From Gloeotrichia echinulata CP02 (GTDB taxonomy: Bacteria; Cyanobacteriota; Cyanobacteriia; Cyanobacteriales; Nostocaceae): DNA of 64,000 nt. Positions 25,941 to 35,037 of the stretch are shown here, piece after piece. A program made the translations under genes and the position numbers. The notes under the pieces were generated by a model. The model made no database searches, was not told the origin of the DNA, and saw nothing but the letters and a program-made list of their open reading frames with translations. Positions within the stretch are counted from its first letter, which is position 1. Each line of letters begins with the position of its first letter. The stretch spans positions 3,229,001 to 3,293,000 of the forward strand of contig CP051187.1 in NCBI GenBank assembly GCA_038087035.1. Direction: 5' to 3'.

Positions 25941-27947
25941 TTAGAACGTCTTGACAAACTCAATTAGCGCTTTTTTGTCTTCATCTGATAGTTCAGAGCC
26001 AAAAGTATGACCCTTGTCTTCAACAAAGTCAGGAGATTTGTTGAATCTTAAAAGCACACGCACCAACTTAGTCTTGAGACCACCACCAGGTTTCAAATCT
26101 TTGAACAGGTTTCCGATATTGAAATCTGTGATTGCGTCTCTGGGGTTGATATTGGCAATTAAGTTAACAGGCGTACCTTGAGGAATTGGAAGTCTCACGC
26201 GAGGATTGGGAACTCCTTGTGGCAGATCTAATTTGGTCTTGCGATCTGTCTTACTGATAATACCTTCACGCTTTTCGGGCCACAGCAGCTTTTCTATAGC
26301 ATCTGTATAGGCTGCTATCCGTCCTGCCACAGAAGGATCTTCATTGTAAAGTCCTAATGTGTTGTTGTGTAATAATGGTGCTGTTGCCCAAATACTCACT
26401 AGGGAAGGCGTGCGGTAATATCCCAAACCGCCGTCGGGAATTTTAAAGTTGACTGTTTCGCCTTTTACAGGACTAGGCAATTCCAATGTACCTGGTGAAG
26501 GCAGTTCTTTATAGGTTTTGGAAGAGAACTGATCCCAGATATGTCCTTTAGTAGCATTTGTACCTAAAGAACGGGCGATATTGGTACCAATGAGTGTGAC
26601 TGGGTAACGCTTGTCATCTGACAAGAAGTTGTGATCGAGAAAATCACTACTGAGTACAGATTCTTCGTACCATTTCTGAGCCTGTTCAGGGTCAGCAGCA
26701 ATTTCTGCCGATGGCTGTTTGCTGGAATGACAGGTAGCACAAGTGCTAGCAAAGACTTTCTTACCCCGGTTGAGAACTGCTTCATCCTTAGTTAAAAAGG
26801 CCTGACCACCAGGTGCTTCTGCTAGGTGCATGGGTTTGATGGTTTTGAGGAAGGCTTCTGCATCAGCCATGCGTGCTTCTGTCTGTCTCCAGTCTTCGCA
26901 CTCCTTCCGCGCTTTTTCGATATCAAAGGGTTTTTGGGGAGTTCTCCCTAACAAAGGCTCATGGAGAGTTGTCCAGTAATCGCCGCACATCCCAATATTG
27001 ACGTAGACCCGTAGTGAAGCATTAGCCACACCTGTAGAATCTGCACCATCTTTGAGGATATGATTTACTTCCTTAGTTGAACCATCGTTCATTACCTCTG
27101 GGTATTTGGGGCGATCGCCTAAATTAAAAATGGCATTGATCGCATTTGGGTTGTTAATGTGATCGTTACCAATCCGAGAGGTATCGGAAGTACCCGGTCT
27201 CTGGGATTTCAGCACTTGTCCGATAAAACTAGTTTCCGGAATATTACTGGCAAATAATTTGCTTTCCTTGATGTATTGGTTACCCAAAGCTGGTACTAAG
27301 TTTTCCCATTGTGGGTGTTCTTTGTCTTTGGGTGGGTTGAGCGGATCGAAGGCTACGTGACAGATAGCACAGGTTTGTCCAATCACATAGGGAGGCTCGA
27401 TGTTAACGTTGGTCGCGTACTTTTTCGCATCCCATTTTGCTTTGTCGAAGTTGGGATTTTTGAATTTACGCAATCCAATGACCCCACTTGAGAGGGGATC
27501 TTTGCACTTATCTAGCCACAATCCGTATTCATCTGGTGCTGTCGCCTTTTCACATCCAGGATCGTTAATTGCGCCATAGTGTTGGAACCGCTGATCATGC
27601 TCATGGGAATCAACCAGTCTGAGTAAGTCAACACCGCCTTTGGTACGCTTGGCTAGATCTCGATAGTATTTGGCGTTACCACCAGTCCATAAGTACCAAG
27701 TGCAACGACCCCGCTTTTCAGCATCTGTCAAATTCTCCTTTGTGTAAGGAGGGAGATATCCGATACCATCGCAATTATCAACATAATCGTATACAGGTGT
27801 ATCAGTATACTCGTTGGCGACAAGTACAGGCGTTTCACTATACTCGCTTGCCAGAGCTGCCGGTGTTCCATTAAGGCCGCTAATTATGAAAATCATCACG
27901 GAGAGGAACATTAGACAGCCTTTCAAGATTAGACTCGTCTTTTTCAT
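25941..27947 (-). CDS. Secreted di-haem cytochrome c, RoxA/MauG-like oxygenase or peroxidase candidate
   Basis: A 668-residue protein from the ATG at 27947 (a GTG at 27968 adds seven). A signal peptide (KKTSLILKGCLMFLSVMIFI, cleavage near ALA) sends it to the periplasm. It has two haem c sites, CAICH (193-197) and CATCH (403-407). Size and haem spacing resemble rubber oxygenase RoxA (about 680 residues, haems near 191 and 390, from memory), a di-haem dioxygenase of the MauG/cytochrome c peroxidase superfamily that cleaves polyisoprene; 10S-dioxygenase for oleic acid is another distant relative. The C-terminal motif GLGYYRTPSLVSIWATAPLLHNN resembles the distal haem end of such peroxidases. The substrate is inference. 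Confidence 0.8.
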   Translation of the reverse strand: MKKTSLILKGCLMFLSVMIFIISGLNGTPAALASEYSETPVLVANEYTDTPVYDYVDNCDGIGYLPPYTKENLTDAEKRGRCTWYLWTGGNAKYYRDLAKRTKGGVDLLRLVDSHEHDQRFQHYGAINDPGCEKATAPDEYGLWLDKCKDPLSSGVIGLRKFKNPNFDKAKWDAKKYATNVNIEPPYVIGQTCAICHVAFDPLNPPKDKEHPQWENLVPALGNQYIKESKLFASNIPETSFIGQVLKSQRPGTSDTSRIGNDHINNPNAINAIFNLGDRPKYPEVMNDGSTKEVNHILKDGADSTGVANASLRVYVNIGMCGDYWTTLHEPLLGRTPQKPFDIEKARKECEDWRQTEARMADAEAFLKTIKPMHLAEAPGGQAFLTKDEAVLNRGKKVFASTCATCHSSKQPSAEIAADPEQAQKWYEESVLSSDFLDHNFLSDDKRYPVTLIGTNIARSLGTNATKGHIWDQFSSKTYKELPSPGTLELPSPVKGETVNFKIPDGGLGYYRTPSLVSIWATAPLLHNNTLGLYNEDPSVAGRIAAYTDAIEKLLWPEKREGIISKTDRKTKLDLPQGVPNPRVRLPIPQGTPVNLIANINPRDAITDFNIGNLFKDLKPGGGLKTKLVRVLLRFNKSPDFVEDKGHTFGSELSDEDKKALIEFVKTF

Positions 27948-28203
27948 AAAACTCTCTAGTGTCAACACCTAAACCTTTTCAGGTGGATCTCACCTAAAGT
28001 GAGTTCCACTACTTATTCAACATTAATTCACCATTTTCCAGATTTTTACTCCAGATTTTTACTGAAGAAATTTCTGGCGATTAAAATCTGCCTGATCAAG
28101 AGCATTGCAAATCTGCAAATCAATTTTCAGTTGCAGAAACGTTAGATATATAACGTGTTTACATCTGAAGATGATGGAACTAAATTTTTAACCTGTCGGC
28201 TTT

Positions 28204-28330
28204 CTGCCTCTATCCTACTGCTCGTGAACTGAGTCCTTCAAGGCTTTTTGCAAAATTACGATGCTCCCCGCCTGTTCAATGTACCTTCATAGAACCTCGT
28301 GGGATGCGGGAAACTCAGTCACTTTAGTGC
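28204..28330 (-). pseudogene. Possible transposon-encoded C-terminal relic
   Basis: Reading on the minus strand toward 28204 gives EQAGSIVILQKALKDSVHEQ and a stop, preceded after an in-frame TGA by TEFPASHEVL. This resembles the tail of cyanobacterial TnpB/IscB-type proteins as I remember them, but no nuclease motif remains. Weak call; it supports only that the spacer carries mobile-element debris. Confidence 0.3.
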
Positions 28331-28539
28331 TGAGAGGGAAGCGACTCGGCGACTTTAGTCGCAGTCAATCTTGTTGATCCATTACCGCCTTGGGATTGTT
28401 TAATTTGGTGTGCTTTTGTATTGCACTTTCAATGGGACAATTACCATTTCAAATTTCCCAATCCTGTACGCATAACGGTTTTGCTCCTAGGAGCCTCCCT
28501 TTCGGGGTAAAGTTAGCTTCGACCGGTTATAAGAGCTTG

Positions 28540-28728
28540 TTAGGCTAGCGGCACTAAACCAGTGACCTTGGTTTTGTTTAACCACTAACGACAGGGCGGG
28601 GAACTAGCTTCGCATTCCGAGGTGTCGTGACTCAAATAACGGCTACCCGTTTTACCGAGTGGTCTGGTCAGCACAGCTTGCTTGATTTCTCTTACAAGCT
28701 CAGTCCTTTAGGACTGGGTTGCTGACAT
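28540..28728 (-). ncRNA. Structured RNA-like relic resembling HEARO/omega RNA of IscB-type elements
   Basis: On the minus strand, an outer stem GTCAGCA/TGCTGAC (28720-28726 with 28667-28673) encloses CAGTCC-TAAA-GGACTG and AGCTTG...CAAGCT stems, a three-way junction. A G+C-rich part with GGAACTAGCTTCG-type segments, CCCCGCCCTGTCGTTAGTGG and TTAAACAAAACCAAGG follows. This layout matches my recollection of HEARO RNAs (HNH endonuclease-associated), now known as IscB guide RNAs. No IscB gene follows intact. The exact RNA ends are unknown. Confidence 0.5.
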
Positions 28729-29427
28729 ACAAAATTACTACACAACTTACTAAAGTATATTAAGAAAAGATGATAATGAGCAAATTTAAACAATTGTAAA
28801 TTTATTTCTAGAGATTCGCTTTTTATGTATATATTTTATACTGGGTATGCTTTGTAGATAAAATTACTTGGATAGTCCTATTCCAAGTGCATCAAAACTT
28901 TGGGCTGGAGGGGTAATAATTCAAGCTAAAATTTTGTATGTTTTGTATGTGTATCCAATTCAAAAGTACTTACATATCATTCATTGAGCCATAATTTTAG
29001 AGGTCGCGTCCGGAATTCTCTAAAGTGAGCTTGTAGGTAAGAAAGATATCCCTCCTAGGGACTTTCAAGTAAAAAATATGCAATTGCAACTGTTGACGGT
29101 TAACAGTTAGCAGTCAATCAATAGCAGGATTTTGGATTTACAATTTTGTCCAAAGTCAGAGCCAAGACTTGCTACTAAGAGAACTTTACTAGACCGATTA
29201 ACCCCCACCACAAGGCAGAGGGCATGAACCAAAAAACATGCCATTATCTAAATAAAATCTCAAATTTATAGTCAACACTCAGCGGTCAACCGTCAGCCCT
29301 CAACAACTTCTAGTGGTTGTTTTGATTGTTTGGAGTTCTCCTAAATCAGCTACCAAAAGCACTTTTATTACAAGTTATTGGTGATCAAACTGCTATTGCC
29401 AACACAAAGGAGGAAATGGAGGAGAAA
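28729..29427. other. Spacer upstream of the OYE gene
   Basis: A+T-rich, with no convincing gene. It should hold the promoter for the plus-strand OYE-cytochrome operon. Short pieces of TCAGCGGTCAACCGTCAG type near 29100 and 29275 look like repeat debris. Confidence 0.45.
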
Positions 29428-30813
29428 ATGGAAAACGATATTATCTTTGAACCGCTCAAATTTCGTAATCTAACCGTGAAAAATCGGATTTTTCGCTCTA
29501 GTATTTCCGGAAGGTGGGATAACTATGATGGTTCAGGTACTCAAGCCCGTGTCAACTGGGAAGATAAATTTGCTCGCGGTGGAGTAGGGGCAATTATTAC
29601 TTCTTTTGTACCGGTTGCTATTCGGGGCAGAATTATGCCCAATTATGCCACTATCGACTGTGATGAACGTATTCCTTTCTGGCACAAAGTTGGAGAGAAA
29701 GTCCATGAATATGATTGTAAATTTATTTTACAATTGAGTCATTCTGGGCGACAGCAAGACATCGGTGGTGTAGAAAACTTGGGGAAAAAAGCATTAAGTT
29801 CCACCAGCCAAACCGAGCCATTTCACGGGTTTTTGTGTCAAGCAATGACACTCAAAGAGATTAAAGAAACCATACAATACTTTGCTGATGGTGCTAGACG
29901 TGCCAGGGAAGCAGGTTTAGATGGAGTGGAATTGCATAGTGCTAACGGATATCTTTTTAACCAATTTCTCAGTTCCGGAATTAACGATCGCACAGACGAA
30001 TATGGTGGTTCTTTAGAGAATCGAGCGCGATTTCTGCTAGATGTAATTAAGGCAATCCGTAAGGAAGTAGGCAACGACTTTCACCTGCAATTCAAAATCA
30101 GCGCCGTTGACTATAACAACGCCGTTACCTTTTGGGAAAAACCAGGTAATACCCTTGAAGAGTCTATCCAAGTGTGTAAATGGGCAGAAGCGGCTGGCGC
30201 AGATGGAGTACATGTTTCAACTGGTAGCTTGTTTCCCCATCCACTTAATCCCATTGGCGATTTTAATTTCGATGTGATTACTAAAACTTATGACGCCATG
30301 CTATCCAGTGGCACAGAAACCACCCGTAACTACATTTTATTCCGCAAGGGATTTTTGCATCCACTTTTCAATTGTTTATGGAACCGAGTGAAAAAACAAT
30401 TGCGTCCTCAGGCCTTTAGCGGTGATGATGTCAAAGATCCAAAAATTAAGGAGCTATTAGCAGCGAATCAAGGCAGAAACTTATTAGACGCTCGTGACAT
30501 TAAAAAGAACGTCAATATTCCCGTTTTATGCACTGGTGGTTTTCAGCAAGCTTCTTATATTCGTCAGGCAATTAATGAACAGTATTGCGATGGGGTAACA
30601 ATGGCTCGTACCCTGATAGCTAACAACGACTTGGTTAAATCTTTTCAAGCAGGTAAAGACTTGGCAGATAAACCCTGTACCTATTGCAACAAATGCCTGT
30701 TGAATGTCATTGAAAACCCCTTGGGTTGCTATGAAGAAGAAAGGTTTAATAACTACGAAGAAATGATGGCAGAAGTTATGTCAATATTTCATCCAAGTCA
30801 GTTCGTCAAATAG
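29428..30813 (+). CDS. Old Yellow Enzyme-family reductase with a C-terminal Fe-S-type cysteine cluster
   Basis: A 461-residue protein from the ATG at 29428, which follows GGAGGAG; the ATG at 29416 is also possible, and a TTG at 29326 is unlikely. It has the OYE TIM barrel: IFEPLKFRNLTVKNRIFRSS at the start, FILQLSHSGRQ, the substrate-binding HSANGYLFNQFLSSGINDRT and DEYGGSLENRARF, and FMN-phosphate region PVLCTGGF and GVTMARTLIANNDL. It ends with CTYCNKCLLNVIENPLGC, like the 4Fe-4S ligands of 2,4-dienoyl-CoA reductase or trimethylamine dehydrogenase, yet lacks their C-terminal flavin/NAD domains. An extended loop lies near 290-340. It likely reduces activated C=C bonds. 50 bases before the first cytochrome gene. 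Confidence 0.88.
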   Translation: MENDIIFEPLKFRNLTVKNRIFRSSISGRWDNYDGSGTQARVNWEDKFARGGVGAIITSFVPVAIRGRIMPNYATIDCDERIPFWHKVGEKVHEYDCKFILQLSHSGRQQDIGGVENLGKKALSSTSQTEPFHGFLCQAMTLKEIKETIQYFADGARRAREAGLDGVELHSANGYLFNQFLSSGINDRTDEYGGSLENRARFLLDVIKAIRKEVGNDFHLQFKISAVDYNNAVTFWEKPGNTLEESIQVCKWAEAAGADGVHVSTGSLFPHPLNPIGDFNFDVITKTYDAMLSSGTETTRNYILFRKGFLHPLFNCLWNRVKKQLRPQAFSGDDVKDPKIKELLAANQGRNLLDARDIKKNVNIPVLCTGGFQQASYIRQAINEQYCDGVTMARTLIANNDLVKSFQAGKDLADKPCTYCNKCLLNVIENPLGCYEEERFNNYEEMMAEVMSIFHPSQFVK

Positions 30814-30862
30814 TCTATAATGCATCGATTGTAGATAATTTCGCCAACATAGGGAGTGTTTC

Positions 30863-32338
30863 ATGACTGAACAAACAAACCCTACGCTAACCCCCAATTC
30901 AGAGCCAGGAATCAAGGGATTTTTTCAGCGTATTTGGGTTGTAATTGTGGGAATTGTAGCAGTAGCCATCTTTTTATTGTGGCCGGTTTTATCCAATTCC
31001 CCTGTTGATTATGCTGACATTGAAGACCACTTTAAATATGGTTCAATTGGTAGCGAACCTGTAAATGGAGTTCCCTACTGGATCTGGAAAGTTTTGCCAG
31101 AAGTATTTGCAGATAAATTACCTGGTAAAGGTTATACATCTCTAGGGTTTATTAAGGAAGAAGGTAAAGATTTACCAGTAGGTTTTTCTGAACGTAGAGT
31201 ATTTTTAAACCGTGTTGGTTTGAATTGCGCTGTCTGTCATACAGGTACGGTGCGAGATACATCGAGTAGCGCACATCAAGTAATTACAACAATGCCTGCA
31301 AATGTTCTCAACCTGCAGGGATATATCAAGTTCTTATCCACAGTTGCTGTCGATGGACGCTTTACCGCTAACCGGATGCTCCCAGAAATTGAAAAAATTA
31401 GTGGCGGTCTCAATCCCATCCAAAAATTAATTTATCGCTTCATCGCCATTCCCCAAACTAGAGACGCACTAATTAATCAAGGAAACCGACTTTCTTTCCT
31501 CAACAATCAACCAGATTGGGGTCCAGGAAGAGTAGATACTTTTAATCCTTATAAAGCAATTCAATTCCATTTTCCTATGGATAAATTGCGCGAGGATGAA
31601 CTGATTGGTACTTCTGATTTTCCCTCAATTTGGAATCAAAAACCCCGCGAAGGATTACAGTTACACTGGGATGGTAATAACGATTCAGTTGATGAACGCA
31701 ATAAGAGTGCAGCCCTAGGTGCTGGCGTCACACCAGTCACAATTGATTTACCTCGAATTAAGCGCATTGCCGATTGGCTATTAGAACTACCAGCACCAAA
31801 ATATCCCTACGAAATTAACGAAACTGTAGCGGCGAAGGGAGAAAAATTGTTTCAAAATACTTGTGCTAGCTGCCATGCTTTTGGTGGTGCTTACATAGGT
31901 AAAGTTGTGCCAATTCAAGAGATTGCTACAGACCCACATCGCCTCGATTCATACACCTATGAAACGATGTCTAACCAAAATACTTTGTATGCAGGCTATG
32001 ACTGGCGATTTAATCATTTCCGCAAGACAAATGGCTATGCAAACGCGCCCCTTGATGGTGCTTGGTTACGCGGACCTTATCTGCACAATGGTTCAGTCCC
32101 CACCCTGCGCGATTTACTAGAAAAGCCAGAGAACAGACCAAAAGAATTTTATCGTGGCTACGACGTGATCGACAGAGAAAAAGTTGGCTTTGTGTCTGAT
32201 GTAGCGGAGGAAAATGGTAAGAAATACTTTAAATTCGATACCACAAAACCCGGCAACAGTAACAGCGGTCACTTGTACGGAATTGATCTTTCTTCAGAAG
32301 AGAAAGATGCAATTGTTGAGTACATGAAGAAACTTTAA
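30863..32338 (+). CDS. Membrane-anchored di-haem cytochrome c, paralogue 1
   Basis: A 491-residue protein. A single N-terminal membrane segment (VVIVGIVAVAIFLLWPVL, about 25-45) anchors a periplasmic domain. Haem sites are NCAVCH (122-126) and TCASCH (334-338). Family marks are DHFKYGSIG, GVPYWIWKVLPEVFADKLPG, LPVGFS, DWGPGRVDTFNPYK, and near the end WLRGPYLHNGSVPTLRDLLE. AGGGAGTG precedes the ATG. It is 31 bases from its paralogue and 50 from the OYE gene, so one operon is likely. The fold looks related to the di-haem peroxidase/RoxA superfamily but is shorter than the 25941 protein. Its role as oxygenase, peroxidase or electron carrier is unresolved. Confidence 0.88.
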   Translation: MTEQTNPTLTPNSEPGIKGFFQRIWVVIVGIVAVAIFLLWPVLSNSPVDYADIEDHFKYGSIGSEPVNGVPYWIWKVLPEVFADKLPGKGYTSLGFIKEEGKDLPVGFSERRVFLNRVGLNCAVCHTGTVRDTSSSAHQVITTMPANVLNLQGYIKFLSTVAVDGRFTANRMLPEIEKISGGLNPIQKLIYRFIAIPQTRDALINQGNRLSFLNNQPDWGPGRVDTFNPYKAIQFHFPMDKLREDELIGTSDFPSIWNQKPREGLQLHWDGNNDSVDERNKSAALGAGVTPVTIDLPRIKRIADWLLELPAPKYPYEINETVAAKGEKLFQNTCASCHAFGGAYIGKVVPIQEIATDPHRLDSYTYETMSNQNTLYAGYDWRFNHFRKTNGYANAPLDGAWLRGPYLHNGSVPTLRDLLEKPENRPKEFYRGYDVIDREKVGFVSDVAEENGKKYFKFDTTKPGNSNSGHLYGIDLSSEEKDAIVEYMKKL

Positions 32339-32369
32339 AGGACAATTTAGCAGGGAGAAACCTAAGTTT

Positions 32370-33803
32370 ATGGCATTACTCAAGTCAAAATTAGGGAAAA
32401 TAATTACCTCAATTGCTGTCGTTATTGTCCTAGTTTTTGGTGTTGTGGGTTACGTGGGTTGGTACAACTTGTTTCGCGAAGTTCCCACCCATTATGAGTC
32501 AGCAGAGGATCATTTTAAATATGGTTCCATTGGTACAGAACAGGCGCAAGGTGTTCCGTATTGGATTTGGTTAGTGTTACCGCGCATATTTCCTGACAAA
32601 CTACCAAGACCTGGTGGCTATGCGTCCTTGGGTGTGACATGGGAAGAAGGAAAAGAACTACCAGTTGGTTTTTCTAAAAAGACAATTGGCTTTCCTAGAG
32701 TGGGTGTAACTTGTGCTATTTGTCATAATGCCACCTATCGAGAAACCGTCAAAGATAAGCCGACAATTATTGCTGCAGGTCCTTCAACTAAATTTGATTT
32801 ACAAGGCTATATTCGCTTTCTTGGTAATGCTGCTAGCGACCCGAGATTTTCAGCCGACTATATTCTTGATGAAATCAAATATAATTATGGTTTTTCCTGG
32901 TTAGAAAACCTGCTTTATCGCTTTATCATCATTCCGCAAACCAAGAAAGCGTTACTGCAACAAAAAGCTGACTTTGCTTGGATGGATTCCCGTCCTAACT
33001 GGGGACCTGGAAGAATTGATCCCTTTAATCCGGTCAAGTTCAACACCTTAAAGTTGCCTCAAGATGACACCATTGGCAACTCTGATATGATGCCTCTTTG
33101 GAACGAAAAGCAACACAAAAACTTTGCGTACCATTGGGATGGGTTGGAAACTTCACTGCGCGAAACAGTGCAAACTGGAGCCATTGGGGATGGTGCAACT
33201 AAAGAGTCTTTACCTGTAGAGGATCTTCAGCGGGTAGAGGAGTTTATTTCTGAACTACCGCCTCCCAAATATCCATTTGCAATTGATGAAACCTTGGCTA
33301 CACAAGGAAAAGAAATTTTTAGTAATTCCTGTGCATCTTGTCACGCTTTTGGCGGTGAAAGAACAGGTAAGGTGATTCCCCAAACAGAAGTGGGAACTGA
33401 CCGTCACCGTCTAGATATGTGGACGCAGCAAGCAGCAGATACTTACAATCATTTTGGAGACGGTTATCCTTGGGACTTTAAGGAGTTGCGGAAAACAAAT
33501 GGTTATGTCTCTGTATCCCTTGATGGTCTTTGGTTAAGAGCGCCATATCTACATAATGGTTCTGTGCCATCTTTACAAGACCTGTTGGAAAAACCAGAGA
33601 ACCGTCCCAAATCTTTCTATCGGGGATTTGATGTCTACGACCAGAAAAAAGTTGGCTTTGTTTCCGAGGGCGCTGAAGCTGAACGTGTAGGGTTTAAATA
33701 CGATACGTCTGTGAGTGGGAACTCAAATCAAGGACATCTTTATGGAACTGATTTATCTGGTGAGGATAAAACAGCATTGATTGAGTATCTCAAAAGCTTG
33801 TAA
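32370..33803 (+). CDS. Membrane-anchored di-haem cytochrome c, paralogue 2
   Basis: A 477-residue protein. The N-terminal membrane segment (IITSIAVVIVLVFGVVGYVG) is followed by the same domain as paralogue 1: DHFKYGSIGTEQAQGVPYWI, haem site TCAICH (115-119), NWGPGRIDPFNPVKF, second haem site SCASCH (321-325), and LWLRAPYLHNGSVPSLQDLL. The two proteins align along their whole length, so they arose by tandem duplication and then diverged considerably. The ATG follows AGGGAG. Possibly they form a heterodimer or act in sequence on one substrate; both are inference. Confidence 0.88.
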   Translation: MALLKSKLGKIITSIAVVIVLVFGVVGYVGWYNLFREVPTHYESAEDHFKYGSIGTEQAQGVPYWIWLVLPRIFPDKLPRPGGYASLGVTWEEGKELPVGFSKKTIGFPRVGVTCAICHNATYRETVKDKPTIIAAGPSTKFDLQGYIRFLGNAASDPRFSADYILDEIKYNYGFSWLENLLYRFIIIPQTKKALLQQKADFAWMDSRPNWGPGRIDPFNPVKFNTLKLPQDDTIGNSDMMPLWNEKQHKNFAYHWDGLETSLRETVQTGAIGDGATKESLPVEDLQRVEEFISELPPPKYPFAIDETLATQGKEIFSNSCASCHAFGGERTGKVIPQTEVGTDRHRLDMWTQQAADTYNHFGDGYPWDFKELRKTNGYVSVSLDGLWLRAPYLHNGSVPSLQDLLEKPENRPKSFYRGFDVYDQKKVGFVSEGAEAERVGFKYDTSVSGNSNQGHLYGTDLSGEDKTALIEYLKSL

Positions 33804-33874
33804 ATTTGAATTGCAGGCTTTTTCCTAGGATAAACAGATTCCTTAAGTAGTTAGGCCTGAAAAAATATAAGATA

Positions 33875-33960
33875 ACCCAAACCCTCCAGCCCCCTTCCCT
33901 ACAAGGGGGGAGTCAAAGCCTCTCCCCTTGTAGAGCAGAGGAATGGAAGCGAGGTTTTAT
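33875..33960. repeat. CCCTTCCCTACAAGGG-type dispersed repeat
   Basis: Two hairpin-like halves, CCCCTTCCCTACAAGGGGGG and TCTCCCCTTGTAGAG, in the gap between the second cytochrome gene and the hydrolase. Related to the hairpin at 23101-23139. Confidence 0.6.
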
Positions 33961-34019
33961 ATTTAATTGTGCCGAGCTACTTACCAACTCAAAAAACTAG
34001 CAGTCAAGAAGGTGTTGGT

Positions 34020-34973
34020 ATGGCTACTGACTATATTTTGTTTATACATGGCGTTACCATTCGTGAGGACCATCCAGAACAACCAGTTTATGCTGATCCA
34101 CTGTTTAAACGCCTGCAAGAAAGTCCCGATAGTCGCCAACTAGTCCTCAAAAAAGTACCTCTCTACTGGGGTGATGTTAATGAAAAGGCAGAGGACAAGC
34201 TTCGTAAACAATTCCAAGCTTCACCCCTTTGGAATGATATGTGGTTCAGAACATTTCGTGAACAACAAATTCTCGAATTTACTGGAGATGCTGCACTTTA
34301 TATTAGCCGTCATGTAGGTTCTCAGGTTGCTAATACACTCAGAACGCAGGCTGTTGATCATTTAAAAAATGCTAATTCCCATGAACGTCTACATTTAGTG
34401 ACACACAGTTGGGGAACCGTGATTCTATTTGACATCTTGTTTGCCGGTCGTTGGGACTATGAAGACTATACAGAAGACAAGAAAAAAGATTTACCTGGTT
34501 ACGAAGATGTGAAGGCTATTCGTGAAGTCATCTTTGGCATAGGGAGCAATCCGAATCATGGTGTCAAAATTGCCAGTATTCATACTATGGGTTCACCTGT
34601 TGCCATCTTCAATCTGACTAATGTACAGATCGGTAAGGATAGCGGTAATTCACCCAGTGGCTTCGACATTACTCCCAACCTACAAAAGCTACTGGAGTCC
34701 CTGCAAAAGGTACGCAATGGTAAAAAGCTACCCTGGAGAAATTACATTCATCCAGGTGATCCCATCGCTTACCCACTCAATGAACTGATGACTGACTTAG
34801 TGGATGGTGACAAACAATACTTAGATATTCAAGATATCCTCACCCAGGAAGCAGGATTGTTAGATTGTGTCACTGCGCAGACGCTTTTACCTATACTGCA
34901 AGGTGGTGATGCTCATGGTAGCTACTGGCAAAATGAAAAAGTGGTTCAAGAAATCAACCGAGTGTTGAAATAA
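34020..34973 (+). CDS. Alpha/beta hydrolase, lipase/esterase-like
   Basis: A 317-residue protein from the ATG at 34020, preceded by AGAAGG; a GTG at 33969 would add 17 residues. It begins ATDYILFIHGVTIREDHPEQ with the HG oxyanion motif near residue 10. The nucleophile elbow is LHLVTHSWGTVILFDILFAG (Ser in THSWG). A late GGDAHGSYW supplies a plausible catalytic His, and HPGDPIAYPL resembles the acid region. No signal peptide. It follows the cytochrome genes by 216 bases in the same orientation. It may release or trim a fatty-acyl or ester substrate for the redox enzymes (inference). Confidence 0.75.
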   Translation: MATDYILFIHGVTIREDHPEQPVYADPLFKRLQESPDSRQLVLKKVPLYWGDVNEKAEDKLRKQFQASPLWNDMWFRTFREQQILEFTGDAALYISRHVGSQVANTLRTQAVDHLKNANSHERLHLVTHSWGTVILFDILFAGRWDYEDYTEDKKKDLPGYEDVKAIREVIFGIGSNPNHGVKIASIHTMGSPVAIFNLTNVQIGKDSGNSPSGFDITPNLQKLLESLQKVRNGKKLPWRNYIHPGDPIAYPLNELMTDLVDGDKQYLDIQDILTQEAGLLDCVTAQTLLPILQGGDAHGSYWQNEKVVQEINRVLK

Positions 34974-35037
34974 ACCAGCTTTTGGGTAATCAAATCAATT
35001 CAAAATGGCAATCAGTTTTTCGTAAATAAGTTAAGTT

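Noticed and set aside
28204..28742. Group II intron or retron
   Set aside because: No reverse transcriptase and no domain V-like hairpin; the three-way junction fits a HEARO-type RNA better.
29326..29427. Longer OYE start (TTG at 29326)
   Set aside because: The extra 34 residues are unlike any OYE N-terminus, and a purine-rich ribosome site lies before the ATG codons at 29416 and 29428.
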